From assembly GCF_003313325.1 (NCBI RefSeq), contig NZ_QMHQ01000003.1, positions 1 to 64,000 on the forward strand: a stretch of DNA of 64,000 nt, read 5' to 3'. The stretch is from Pedobacter namyangjuensis. Its GTDB lineage: Bacteria; Bacteroidota; Bacteroidia; Sphingobacteriales; Sphingobacteriaceae. Positions within the stretch are counted from its first letter, which is position 1; each line of letters starts with the position of its first letter. Positions 25,146 through 33,520 of this stretch are shown piece after piece. A program made the position numbers and the translations under genes. The notes under the pieces are model-generated. The model did not search any database. It saw nothing but the letters and a program-made list of their open reading frames with translations, and was not told the origin of the DNA.

Positions 25146-27137
25146 CTAATGAACCACATCCCAAAGCGTTTTAATTTTAACTTCAACAACTTTAGTCTTC
25201 AAATCGTCTTTAGAAAATGTTATCGTTTTCTCTATGCCTGGTTCTAAATCGAAGTAATTATCGCTTAGCTTACCTGTATATCCTTTTAAGTCTACAAAAA
25301 CATATTTAGCAAATGCTGATGACTTTAAAGTTATTTTATTCCCGCTTACCTTATAGCTAATTTTAGGGTCTGACAATTTTAAATCTTTCGGCTTAATGGA
25401 ATCTCTCTGTATTGTCAACACGTCCTGATAAGCATTTTTTACAGCATACCAAGCAGCTTTGGGAGCCCTATCGTAATAATCTGTAATACTCCAACTCGCC
25501 ACTGGCCAGCAATCGTTTAGTTGCCAAAGCAAAGTTCCCATATTGTATGGCGATTTACTTCGATGTATCAAAATCATATTTTTAAAGCCATAATACTGCA
25601 CACATTGCGTTAAGTAAGTATAATCTTCAACAGATAGTTTGCTTAACCTTGCAGAGTCAATTAGGTAACTTTTCAAATAAACATCTAGCTTCTGGAAGCC
25701 GTTATTTGCCTTTTGATGATTTTTTAAGATGTCGGAATATAAAAACCTATCCTCTTGATTTGTATATTTTAGAACACTTTCATAATTAGGCATGGCCTGC
25801 ATTCCGTATTCGCTTACAAAACGACCAGTTTTATTTTCGAAGGTTTCAAAATCTTCATTACCCCACCAAACGCCCCAATAATGGCTATCGCCTTCTATAA
25901 AGCTATTTTTAACGCCCCAGCCATACTTAGGCGACGTACTGATATATGGTCTGCTGGGGTCAACTTCTTTTACCCATTTCGGGATACTGTCTCTAAACAA
26001 TCGTTTATAATCTGTCCAAAGCTTTACCGAATCTTTTTGATTAATATTAAACTGCTTTTGCCATCCCCACCTGTTCCAAGCCTCGTCAATCTCGTTATTA
26101 CCACACCAAAGCACTATGCTTTTATGGTGGCGCAAACGCTTTACCTGATATTTAACTTCCTGTTTTACATTCTCAAAAAAAGCATCATCTCCGGGTACCA
26201 TTTGTCCAGCGAACATAAAATCCTGCCAAACGTAAATGCCCAAAGAATCGCACAAATTATAAAAATCATCATTTTCATAAATTCCTCCGCCCCAAACACG
26301 CAACATATTCATATTAGCCTCTTTTGCCATCATTAGCAATTTACGGTAGTCGGCCTTAGTAGTTCTGGTTACAAAAGCATCAGCAGGAATATAGTTTGCG
26401 CCTTTCATATAAACCGGCTTTCCATTAATTTTAAAATAGAATGATGCACCGTGTTCATCTTTTTCCTGTACCAATTCTGTTTTAACTGGTGCTTGAAACG
26501 GTTTTTCTCTCGGCTTCGCCTGATAAGCTTCTAGCCTCACTTCTTTCCAAATTCCTGCACCCGTAAGTTTTGGTCCCCAATCCCATCCGAAATGAAATTG
26601 TGCTTTGCGCACATAAGCCCTTGCATTATCCGGAATGATAAAAGGGGCATCAGCTTTTGCCAATGTATCAACTTTGTTCTGTGCCGATTGAAACTTTATC
26701 AATAATTTGTTCCCTTTCTTTTTCAGCAAAGCTTTTACGTTAGCACTCCATTGCCTAAACATGTTATCGGCCTTCAAAAGGGGCTTATCATTCAAATAAA
26801 CTTCCGCATAAGTGTCCAATCCATCAAATACTAGGTCAATGTGTTTTTTAGCAAGCAAAGCTGATGAAACATCGAAAGTAGTTTTGTAATTCCAGTTTTC
26901 CTTTTCAATCCATTGTAGCTTCTTCTCATTATCTCGATAAAATGGATCATCTATCAGTTTGTTGCGCAACAAATCCAGGTGTACTTCTCCCGGCACTTTT
27001 GCTGGGTACCATTTATCATCGCTCTGCTTGTTAAATTGCCAATTCTGCGTTATCTTATCATAAATAACTTGAGCACTTACAGAGAAACTCGACAACAATA
27101 AAATAACAAATAGCCAGAAATTACACTTTTTGAACAT
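25146..27137 (-). CDS. GH2 beta-mannosidase, shortened (two Ig-like domains missing)
   Basis: Start chosen at ATG 27137, which gives a signal peptide (FWLFVILLLSSFSVSAQ). The jelly-roll domain (to about residue 205) is followed directly by the TIM barrel: VYMKGANYIPADAF, LRVWGGGIYE, acid/base Glu349 in LWCGNNE and nucleophile Glu443 in VSEYGMQAMP. Usual Bacteroidota beta-mannosidases are about 860 residues with Ig-like domains between these parts and after the barrel. Here about 190 residues are absent, with joins at about 26481-26522 and 25392-25418, both in frame. The catalytic parts and the C-terminal domain remain, so activity on beta-mannosides is possible. Confidence 0.85.
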   Translation of the reverse strand: MFKKCNFWLFVILLLSSFSVSAQVIYDKITQNWQFNKQSDDKWYPAKVPGEVHLDLLRNKLIDDPFYRDNEKKLQWIEKENWNYKTTFDVSSALLAKKHIDLVFDGLDTYAEVYLNDKPLLKADNMFRQWSANVKALLKKKGNKLLIKFQSAQNKVDTLAKADAPFIIPDNARAYVRKAQFHFGWDWGPKLTGAGIWKEVRLEAYQAKPREKPFQAPVKTELVQEKDEHGASFYFKINGKPVYMKGANYIPADAFVTRTTKADYRKLLMMAKEANMNMLRVWGGGIYENDDFYNLCDSLGIYVWQDFMFAGQMVPGDDAFFENVKQEVKYQVKRLRHHKSIVLWCGNNEIDEAWNRWGWQKQFNINQKDSVKLWTDYKRLFRDSIPKWVKEVDPSRPYISTSPKYGWGVKNSFIEGDSHYWGVWWGNEDFETFENKTGRFVSEYGMQAMPNYESVLKYTNQEDRFLYSDILKNHQKANNGFQKLDVYLKSYLIDSARLSKLSVEDYTYLTQCVQYYGFKNMILIHRSKSPYNMGTLLWQLNDCWPVASWSITDYYDRAPKAAWYAVKNAYQDVLTIQRDSIKPKDLKLSDPKISYKVSGNKITLKSSAFAKYVFVDLKGYTGKLSDNYFDLEPGIEKTITFSKDDLKTKVVEVKIKTLWDVVH

Positions 27138-27222
27138 GGTAAATGGAAATAAAAATTTAAGATACAATTTTAGTAACTTATGGAAAATCTATTTTAAATC
27201 ATCCTTATAAAAACACATTGAA

Positions 27223-27912
27223 ATGAAATCTATTTTAAACAAATTGATGCTTGCTTTTTTATTAAGCATAAGCACATCTTTTATCGCCAAAAGCAATGTT
27301 TTTACACTTACCGTTAAAGAAGATTTAGCAGATTGCACAGGCGTTGGACCAAGAAAATGTTATCAGGTTAAGTATAGTAATAGTAAAAATTGGGAGTTTT
27401 TCTACAGCGAAATTATAGGCTTTAAATACGAGTCGGGCAACCAATACATTTTAAAGGTTAGCAGAACAAAAAGAAAAAATGTACCCGCCGATGCTAGTGC
27501 ATATATTTACAAATTGGTTAAGGTAGTTAAAAAAACAAGAATGGCTAAAGTAGAAAACAAGGCTTTAAACTTTATAGCCAAACACAAATGGAATTTAATA
27601 CAGCTTAACGGGAAAACACTAGAAAACGCTAATGCATTTTTAAAATTCGACTTTAAGGAAAAACGCTTTAGCGGAAATTCTGGTTGCAACAATTTAATGG
27701 GCAGTTTTAGTGCAACAGAAAATACGATCTCCTTTACCAAAGTTGGTGCAACGCGAATGTTTTGCAATGAGGATAAAAATAAACTTGAGCAAGAGGTTAT
27801 TAAATTACTGAGCGATAACACATTTACATTTGATATTGCCGACCAGACGTTAAACTTCTATCAGAAAGATAATTTAGTGATGATGTTTGGCAAGAGTACG
27901 ATGGAGAAATAA
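27223..27912 (+). CDS. DUF4377 plus META domain exported protein
   Basis: A 229-residue protein with a signal peptide (LMLAFLLSISTSFIAKS). The N-terminal half (residues 27-105) resembles DUF4377, with a Cys pair in ADCTGVGPRKCYQVKY. The C-terminal half is a META/HslJ domain: WNLIQLNGKTLE, FSGNSGCNNLMGSF and TKVGATRMFC, then LNFYQKDNLVMMF. META proteins are periplasmic or outer-membrane associated and linked to stress such as novobiocin tolerance in E. coli HslJ. Divergent from the beta-mannosidase gene. Confidence 0.82.
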   Translation: MKSILNKLMLAFLLSISTSFIAKSNVFTLTVKEDLADCTGVGPRKCYQVKYSNSKNWEFFYSEIIGFKYESGNQYILKVSRTKRKNVPADASAYIYKLVKVVKKTRMAKVENKALNFIAKHKWNLIQLNGKTLENANAFLKFDFKEKRFSGNSGCNNLMGSFSATENTISFTKVGATRMFCNEDKNKLEQEVIKLLSDNTFTFDIADQTLNFYQKDNLVMMFGKSTMEK

Positions 27913-27958
27913 TGTCAATTAAATTATAAAACGCCTTTTATACCAAGCTGTCATTGCC

Positions 27959-27966
27959 TACATTTG
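27959..27966 (+). promoter_or_regulatory. Candidate -7 element (TACATTTG) of the copper/cytochrome module
   Basis: A perfect TAnnTTTG octamer 6 bases before the ATG at 27972. It overlaps the possible TTG start at 27954-27956, favouring the ATG. The spacing would give a very short leader. Confidence 0.4.
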
Positions 27967-27971
27967 CAGCA

Positions 27972-28349
27972 ATGACAGCGTTTAGAAAAATTATCGCGAT
28001 TTTTTTATTACTTGGAATTGTAACCAATTGTTTCAATCAATGGCTGTTATTTTCATCTTATTCTTTAAACAAAAATTACATCTCTTCGGTACTTTGTACC
28101 AATGCAGATAAACCAGAAATGCATTGCGAAGGAAAATGCTTTTTGGACATTAAACTTAAAGAGTTAGATCAAAAAAACAAACAAGACCAAGAGAATTTAA
28201 AAAGAATGGTCGAGTCTTTAGCGCCGACTCACGTTAACTTGTTAGCGCCGGTAATCGAGCTTCCTTTTAAATTAGAAACCCCTGCTTACATACAGCAAAA
28301 ACCAATCGGTGTAGCTGTAAAAATCTTCCAACCACCCAAGTTAGCCTAA
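27972..28349 (+). CDS. Conserved membrane-anchored protein with HCEGKCFL motif
   Basis: Start taken at ATG 27972 rather than TTG 27954. The protein has one N-terminal membrane helix (FRKIIAIFLLLGIVTNCF). A periplasmic part carries the Cys/His motif CTNADKPEMHCEGKCFLDIKL, then a Lys/Gln-rich helical stretch and a Pro-rich end (FQPPKLA). The spaced Cys-x(9)-His-Cys-x(3)-Cys arrangement could bind copper, which fits the following MbnP, MbnH and SCO genes, but metal binding is only inferred. No family name is certain. A gap of 242 bases separates it from the MbnP gene. Confidence 0.65.
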   Translation: MTAFRKIIAIFLLLGIVTNCFNQWLLFSSYSLNKNYISSVLCTNADKPEMHCEGKCFLDIKLKELDQKNKQDQENLKRMVESLAPTHVNLLAPVIELPFKLETPAYIQQKPIGVAVKIFQPPKLA

Positions 28350-28591
28350 TCAAAACTTACTGTTTTTTCGTATGCCATATGGTAATGGCTTTGCCATGCT
28401 TTAGATTTTTTTGTCCGAGCTTAGTTTAAGCTAGAGATATTCTATCTACGAGGCAGTTTTCCTTTAAAAACAGTTCATTCAAAATTACCTTATACAAATT
28501 TGCCGGCTCAGCGGCGAAATAATATTGCTATGGACAATGGTTTAAACCGTTGTATCCTAAGCATATGAATATAAATTCTTAAACTTTTAAA
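28350..28591. other. Intergenic region with palindromes before the MbnP gene
   Basis: Contains a near-perfect 20-base palindrome at 28534-28553 (core GGTTTAAACC) and an imperfect stem around 28374-28400 (CATATGG ... GGCTTTGCCATG). No reading frame of note is present. It may hold a terminator for the upstream gene, a repeat, or an operator for the copper module; none can be decided from sequence alone. Confidence 0.4.
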
Positions 28592-29434
28592 ATGAATACA
28601 TATAAAAAATTCATCCACATCATAACGTCTATTATTTTAGCTTTAGCAATTAGCGCATGTTCAAAAAAATCCGATCCGGCACCAAGCTTTGACGAAAGCA
28701 AACTAGCACATTTCTCTATAGAGTTTGATAATATTGTAGGCGAGCGAACTTTGGTGTTGGATAACGTAAACAACCTTTACACCAATGCCAAAGGCGAGAA
28801 ATTCTCCATTTCTACATTGCAGTATTTCATCAGTAATGTTAAGTTAAGCACCTCAACTGGAGAAACATATACCGTAAACCAAGACAGTAGCTATTTTTTG
28901 ATTAAAGGTGCAGACAGAAGTACTCGTTTTACTAAAATGCGTGTGCCCGAAGGCGATTATAGTAAACTTACCTTTACGATAGGTGTAGATAGTTTACGCA
29001 GTACGATGGATATTTCTAAGCGTACAGGTGTTTTAGACCCTGCTTCTGGCCATGCTGGAATGTACTGGGGATGGAATTCTGGCTATATTTTCTTTAAGCT
29101 TGAAGGTAACTCTCCGTCAATTAGCGACGATGTAAATGGTGACCCAACCGGAAACAAAAAATTCAGGTATCATATTGGCGGATTCGGAGGATACAGCTCT
29201 CCTACCATAAACAATGTTAAAACGGTTACTATTGATTTAACTACTGCAGGCGTTGCCAAAGTTAGAAGCGACAGGCAAAGTAATGTACATCTGTTTGTTG
29301 ATATTATGAAGGTTTTTAACGGCTCGAAAGCCTTCAGCATTGCAGAACATCCATCGGTAATGTTTAGCCAATTTAGTACCAATGTGGCACAAAACCTAAC
29401 CGAAATGTTTAGGCACGATCATACCGAAAACTAA
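28592..29434 (+). CDS. MbnP family copper-binding lipoprotein
   Basis: A 280-residue lipoprotein (lipobox ISAC, Cys23) with the MbnP-like domain: HFSIEFDNIVGERTLVLDN, STLQYFISNVKL, the Trp-bearing GHAGMYWGWNSGYIFFKLEG, and RYHIGGFGGYSSP. In methanotrophs MbnP is modified by the di-heme enzyme MbnH, which turns a Trp into kynurenine and helps form a Cu(I) site. The Trp pair and conserved His are present here. The C-terminus is His-rich (FRHDHTEN). An MbnH-like gene follows 8 bases later. Copper binding is inferred from the family. Confidence 0.85.
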   Translation: MNTYKKFIHIITSIILALAISACSKKSDPAPSFDESKLAHFSIEFDNIVGERTLVLDNVNNLYTNAKGEKFSISTLQYFISNVKLSTSTGETYTVNQDSSYFLIKGADRSTRFTKMRVPEGDYSKLTFTIGVDSLRSTMDISKRTGVLDPASGHAGMYWGWNSGYIFFKLEGNSPSISDDVNGDPTGNKKFRYHIGGFGGYSSPTINNVKTVTIDLTTAGVAKVRSDRQSNVHLFVDIMKVFNGSKAFSIAEHPSVMFSQFSTNVAQNLTEMFRHDHTEN

Positions 29435-29442
29435 ATTTTGTT

Positions 29443-30486
29443 ATGAACAGGAAACATCTTTCGGTGCTATTTTTTATGGCAGTTTTTGTTATTGCTTGCA
29501 AAAAAGGAAGCCCAATTATTAACGAAATAGAAAAATTTGTAGGCTTTCAAAAGCCTGCAAATTTTCCAGAACCAGTGTACAATTTTGCCAATAACCCGAT
29601 CACTAAGGATGGAGTAGTTTTAGGCAGAACTTTGTTTTACGACGGAAGGTTATCTAGAGACAACACAATCTCTTGCGGATCTTGCCATATCCAATCTTCT
29701 GCATTTACGCAACACGGACACGATGTGAGTCACGGTATAGATGATAGGTTAGGTATTCGCAACTCTCCTCCTATTATGAATTTAGCTTGGAACAAAGCAT
29801 TTATGTGGGGTGGTGGTATTTACGATTTAGACCTGCAACCTTTTGCGCCTATTACCGCACACGAAGAAATGGATGAAAGTGTAGAAAACGTAATGGTAAA
29901 ACTAAGGCAAACGCCCAAATATGCCGATCTATTTAAAAAAGCATTTGGTTCGCCGGATATTACTACCGCACGTTTTATGAAAGCATTATCGCAGTTTATG
30001 CTAATGTGCGTAAGCAGTAATAGCAAATACGATAAGGTAATGCGTAAAGAAAATGGCGCTTCGTTTACTACTGATGAAATGGAGGGTTATGCGGTATTTA
30101 AAAATAAGTGTGGCACTTGCCATACCGAATCACTCTTTACCGACGGTTCTTTTAGAAATAATGGATTAGGCATAAGTACACTTAACGATAAGGGTTTATT
30201 CGATGCTACACTTATTGAAACCGACAAATACAAATTCAAGGTTCCATCGCTTAGAAACTTAAAATATACTGCACCTTATATGCACGACGGTAGATTTTTA
30301 AGTTTAAATGGTGTGTTGGAGCATTACAATAGCGAGGTTATAACTACCCAAAACCTTGATCCTTTATTAAATGGCAACAGAAAGGGAATTGCCTTGAGTG
30401 CGACAGAGAAAGTAAAAATAACCGCGTTTTTAAACACGCTAAATGATGAAGAATTTATTAAAAATCCGCTTTTAGCAGAACAATAA
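29443..30486 (+). CDS. Di-heme cytochrome c peroxidase/MauG family, MbnH-like
   Basis: A 347-residue protein with a lipobox (VIAC, Cys19) and two c-type heme motifs, C78-GS-C81-H82 and C223-GT-C226-H227. It also has the family blocks LGRTLFYDGRLSRDNTISC, RNSPPIMNLAWNKAFMWGG and KYTAPYMHDGRF. The CcpA/MauG family uses two hemes and peroxide, either to reduce peroxide or to oxidise a partner protein. Direct linkage to MbnP makes the MbnH role, oxidising Trp in MbnP, the best guess. Anchored in the periplasm. Confidence 0.88.
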   Translation: MNRKHLSVLFFMAVFVIACKKGSPIINEIEKFVGFQKPANFPEPVYNFANNPITKDGVVLGRTLFYDGRLSRDNTISCGSCHIQSSAFTQHGHDVSHGIDDRLGIRNSPPIMNLAWNKAFMWGGGIYDLDLQPFAPITAHEEMDESVENVMVKLRQTPKYADLFKKAFGSPDITTARFMKALSQFMLMCVSSNSKYDKVMRKENGASFTTDEMEGYAVFKNKCGTCHTESLFTDGSFRNNGLGISTLNDKGLFDATLIETDKYKFKVPSLRNLKYTAPYMHDGRFLSLNGVLEHYNSEVITTQNLDPLLNGNRKGIALSATEKVKITAFLNTLNDEEFIKNPLLAEQ

Positions 30487-30491
30487 ATACA

Positions 30492-31415
30492 ATGAAAATA
30501 AAATTTATAACCATAATTATTTTGGTAGCTACAACGCTAGGCGTTAAAGCCTGCGACATCTGTGGATGTGGCGTTGGAAGTTATTACATCGGCATTTTGC
30601 CAGAATACAACAAAAGATTTATTGGCATTCGTTACCAGCATAAAACTTTACAAACCCATTTAGGTCCGCTGGGCGAACGAACGCCTTTAAGCACAGATGA
30701 AACCTACCAAAGTGCAGAGGTTTGGGGCGGATGGAACCTTGGAAATAAATTCAGAATTTTGGCTTTTGTACCTTATAACTTCAATAAAAAGGTTAGCCAA
30801 TCTTTAAATGGCGATAAAAATGGCTTAGGCGATATTGCTGTAATGGGCTACTATAACCTGTTTAACAAATCTGGTTCTGTTGGCAATAACCTTCTTGTTC
30901 AATCGCTGTGGTTTGGTGCGGGAGTAAAAGCGCCTACCGGAAAGTACGAGCCATCAGAGCGATTAGCTGTACAGGAATCGCCAAACAACTTTCAATTGGG
31001 TACGGCAAGTACTGATTTTACTTTCAATATAGCTTACGATATCAGACTGCAAGATTTAGGGTTGAATGCTAATGTAAACTACAAAGTAAATACAGAGAAC
31101 AAATACGAATACAGATACGGCAACAAGTTAACCACCAATGTTTTGGCCTATTATAAATTTAGAATAGCCAAAACATTTACCATTGCTCCAAATGCTGGCG
31201 TATTGTACGAAACATCAGCCAAAGATGTTGAAAATAACAAGTACGAAGTGAATGTTTCTGGCGGTTATTCTTTGGCGGCGGTTATGGGTGCAGAAATAGC
31301 ATTTGATAAATTCTCCTTTGGTACGAACTACCAAAATGTAAGCGCCCAAAATTTAGCCAATAGAAGGGCATTTGCTGGCAACAGAGTAATGGTACACCTA
31401 TCAGTTCCTTTTTAA
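30492..31415 (+). CDS. Outer-membrane beta-barrel protein with N-terminal CDICGCG motif
   Basis: A 307-residue protein with a signal peptide whose predicted cleavage (VKA) leaves Cys-Asp-Ile-Cys-Gly-Cys-Gly at the mature N-terminus. The rest is alternating beta strands typical of a transporter-like barrel and ends HLSVPF with terminal Phe. The three Cys residues could bind a metal, and the gene starts 5 bases after the MbnH-like gene. A role in copper passage or sensing at the outer membrane is plausible but unproven. I know the family only as uncharacterised Bacteroidota transporter-type proteins. Confidence 0.72.
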   Translation: MKIKFITIIILVATTLGVKACDICGCGVGSYYIGILPEYNKRFIGIRYQHKTLQTHLGPLGERTPLSTDETYQSAEVWGGWNLGNKFRILAFVPYNFNKKVSQSLNGDKNGLGDIAVMGYYNLFNKSGSVGNNLLVQSLWFGAGVKAPTGKYEPSERLAVQESPNNFQLGTASTDFTFNIAYDIRLQDLGLNANVNYKVNTENKYEYRYGNKLTTNVLAYYKFRIAKTFTIAPNAGVLYETSAKDVENNKYEVNVSGGYSLAAVMGAEIAFDKFSFGTNYQNVSAQNLANRRAFAGNRVMVHLSVPF

Positions 31416-31435
31416 AAACACCTAAATTAATTAAA

Positions 31436-31879
31436 ATGTCAATCAGAAAAACAATCGCCATATTCATTATTTCTATCGCATTAGCATCTTGCCAAAGCAA
31501 AGAAAATGTAGAAACCATCAAAGCAGAAACAATGAAAATCCACGATATAGTAATGGCCGACCATAGTAAAATTGTAAACAACCAAATGAAGTTGGATACT
31601 TTGCTAAATAATTTACCAACACTAAAGCTTAAAAATCCCGAGATAGATACACTAGCCGAAAAAACTAAGATCAAATTAATAATAGAAGATTTAGTAAAAG
31701 CAGAAGATAGCATGAGCGATTGGATGCACAACTTTAATGCTGACTACAAACCGACCGAGCATATCGACGAATTAAGTTATTATAAACACGAGTTAGTTAG
31801 AATTTCGGCAATTGATAAACAATACAAATCCGAAATAAAAAAATCGGATGCATACCTTAAAAAATTCAGCAAACCATGA
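31436..31879 (+). CDS. Helical lipoprotein, 147 aa
   Basis: A lipoprotein (lipobox LASC, Cys near residue 19) predicted to be almost wholly alpha-helical, with a conserved-looking ETMKIHDIVMADHSKI segment and later SMSDWMHNF. Similar proteins appear in Bacteroidota next to SCO genes, sometimes under misleading names. The Met/His/Asp pattern may suit metal binding, but this is a guess. It overlaps the SCO gene by 4 bases (ATGA), so translation is probably coupled. Confidence 0.68.
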   Translation: MSIRKTIAIFIISIALASCQSKENVETIKAETMKIHDIVMADHSKIVNNQMKLDTLLNNLPTLKLKNPEIDTLAEKTKIKLIIEDLVKAEDSMSDWMHNFNADYKPTEHIDELSYYKHELVRISAIDKQYKSEIKKSDAYLKKFSKP

Positions 31880-32502
31880 GAAACCTATTTGCGATAATTA
31901 TAGTCTTCACTTTGTGTAGTTGTAATACCGAACCTGAGCGCCTACCATTTATGCAAATGGAAGTTGTTGAAAACGTGGTTGATGGAAAAACTGTTCAAGA
32001 CACCACTTTTAGAACCATACCAGATTTCAAATTGTACAATCAAGATAGTACAGTTGTTACGCTTAAAGATTTCGACAATGCAATTTACGTAGCCGATTTC
32101 TTTTTTACTACCTGCCCTACTATTTGCCCCATTATGCATAGAAACTTGTTAAAGGTTTATAAAAAATATGAGCATAATAACCAGGTAAAATTTGCTTCTC
32201 ATACCATCGATGTAAAGTATGATAAACCTTCTGTTATGAAAGCATATGCAAAAAAGCTAGGTATTAGAACCAAAAACTGGGAATTTCTTTGGGGCACGAG
32301 GGATGAAATTTATGCTTTGGCAGAACGAAACTACATGGTTTACACCAAAGAAGAAGCGCAGGCTCCAGGAGGTTTTGCACATCAGGGCTACCTGATTCTG
32401 GTTGATAAACATAAACGCATTCGCGGAGCTTATGATGGAACAGTGGACGAAGACGTACACAAATTAATGGCCGACATGGACATCCTTCTAAAAGAAAAAT
32501 AA
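31876..32502 (+). CDS. SCO family copper chaperone (first copy)
   Basis: A 208-residue lipoprotein (lipobox LCSC) with the thioredoxin fold of SCO/PrrC proteins. The copper motif is C80-PTI-C84-P, and a distal His is present in GGFAHQGYLILVD. SCO proteins deliver copper to the CuA site of cytochrome c oxidase or act as thiol reductases. The sequence around the site (DFFFTTCPTICPIMHRN) is close to the second SCO downstream, so they are recent paralogs. ATGA overlap with the upstream gene. Confidence 0.9.
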   Translation: MRNLFAIIIVFTLCSCNTEPERLPFMQMEVVENVVDGKTVQDTTFRTIPDFKLYNQDSTVVTLKDFDNAIYVADFFFTTCPTICPIMHRNLLKVYKKYEHNNQVKFASHTIDVKYDKPSVMKAYAKKLGIRTKNWEFLWGTRDEIYALAERNYMVYTKEEAQAPGGFAHQGYLILVDKHKRIRGAYDGTVDEDVHKLMADMDILLKEK

Positions 32503-32514
32503 ATTAAATTCATC

Positions 32515-32787
32515 ATGAAAAAGATATTAATCATCATTGCCCTAGTTACTACAGTTTTTCAACTGACAAAGGCCAGCTTACTAGCCCCTTCTGGCAATAA
32601 AACAACAATTTTAACCGACACGTTAAAAAGAGACGGCATAGATCCCGTTTGCAAGATGAAAGTGAAAGCTGGCAATACTAAAACGGTTGTTTTCGAAAAA
32701 ATAACTTACGGTTTCTGCTCGCAAAGTTGCAAGAATACCTTTAATAAAACGCCAGGTAAATACGTTATCAAAAAGAAAAGCAATTAA
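32515..32787 (+). CDS. YHS domain protein, exported
   Basis: A 90-residue protein with a signal peptide, then a YHS domain: DPVCKMKVKAG, TYGFCSQSCKNTFNKTPGKYV. YHS domains bind metal through Cys residues and are found in copper and heavy-metal proteins such as P-type ATPases. Here four Cys residues are present. It lies 12 bases after the first SCO gene and before the second, so a copper-related function fits. Confidence 0.83.
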   Translation: MKKILIIIALVTTVFQLTKASLLAPSGNKTTILTDTLKRDGIDPVCKMKVKAGNTKTVVFEKITYGFCSQSCKNTFNKTPGKYVIKKKSN

Positions 32788-32819
32788 AGTTTAAACCTAA
32801 CAGTTAGTTCATATTATCG

Positions 32820-32827
32820 TATCTTTG
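32820..32827 (+). promoter_or_regulatory. Candidate internal -7 element (TATCTTTG)
   Basis: Matches TAnnTTTG and lies in the 88-base gap between the YHS gene and the second SCO gene, suggesting a second transcript start inside the module. No exact TTG element was found at the usual distance. Confidence 0.4.
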
Positions 32828-32875
32828 GAAAGAAAAAATAGGCTCAGTTTCTAAACAATTCATTAAAATTATTTT

Positions 32876-33517
32876 ATGAAAAAATCATACTTCTCGCTTC
32901 TCGTTTTATTTATTGCAACCTTAGCTTCTTGTAGTAACGACAAAAAATTACCCATTTTTGGCGAGCGTGAAGCAAAAATTATAAAAGGCGCAGATGGCAT
33001 AGACAGAATTGATACCGTTTACCAAACCATTCCTAATTTTTCTTTCCTAAATCAGGATAGCACGGTGCTAACGCAAGATGCTTTTAAAGGCAAAATTTAC
33101 GTAGCCGATTTCTTTTTTACCTCGTGCACAACCATTTGCCCTACCATGCATAGAAATTTAAAAACCGTGTACGATGATTATAAAACCAATCCAGATGTGA
33201 TGTTTTTATCGCATACCATAGATTTTAAATACGATAAACCATCGGTATTGAAAAAGTATGCCGAAAAACTAGGCGTCGACGTAGCAAAATGGCAATTTGT
33301 TTATGGCAGCAAAGACCAAGTTTATCCGCTAGCAGAAAAAAGCTATCTGGTTGCGGTTGGCGAAGATAATCAGTCGCCAGATGGCTACATGCACCAAGGC
33401 TGGCTAATTTTAATAGACAAGCAAAAAAGAATGCGTGGCGCCTACGACGGCACTAAAGCCGAGCAAGTAGAACAATTAAAAAAAGACATCTTAATTCTGC
33501 TTGCAGAAGAAAAATAA
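32876..33517 (+). CDS. SCO family copper chaperone (second copy)
   Basis: A 213-residue lipoprotein (lipobox LASC, Cys19) with the SCO copper motif C84-TTI-C88-P and the distal His in GYMHQGWLILID. It closely resembles the first SCO copy, with one visible change in the loop (TTI against PTI). It starts 88 bases after the YHS gene, with its own promoter-like element, and ends 3 bases before the cytochrome c gene. Copper delivery or thiol-disulfide duty in the periplasm is inferred from the family. Confidence 0.9.
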   Translation: MKKSYFSLLVLFIATLASCSNDKKLPIFGEREAKIIKGADGIDRIDTVYQTIPNFSFLNQDSTVLTQDAFKGKIYVADFFFTSCTTICPTMHRNLKTVYDDYKTNPDVMFLSHTIDFKYDKPSVLKKYAEKLGVDVAKWQFVYGSKDQVYPLAEKSYLVAVGEDNQSPDGYMHQGWLILIDKQKRMRGAYDGTKAEQVEQLKKDILILLAEEK

Positions 33518-33520
33518 ACA

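Noticed and set aside
27954..27971. TTG start for the HCEGKC protein
   Set aside because: It lies before and within a TACATTTG promoter-like element; ATG 27972 gives a clean membrane anchor.
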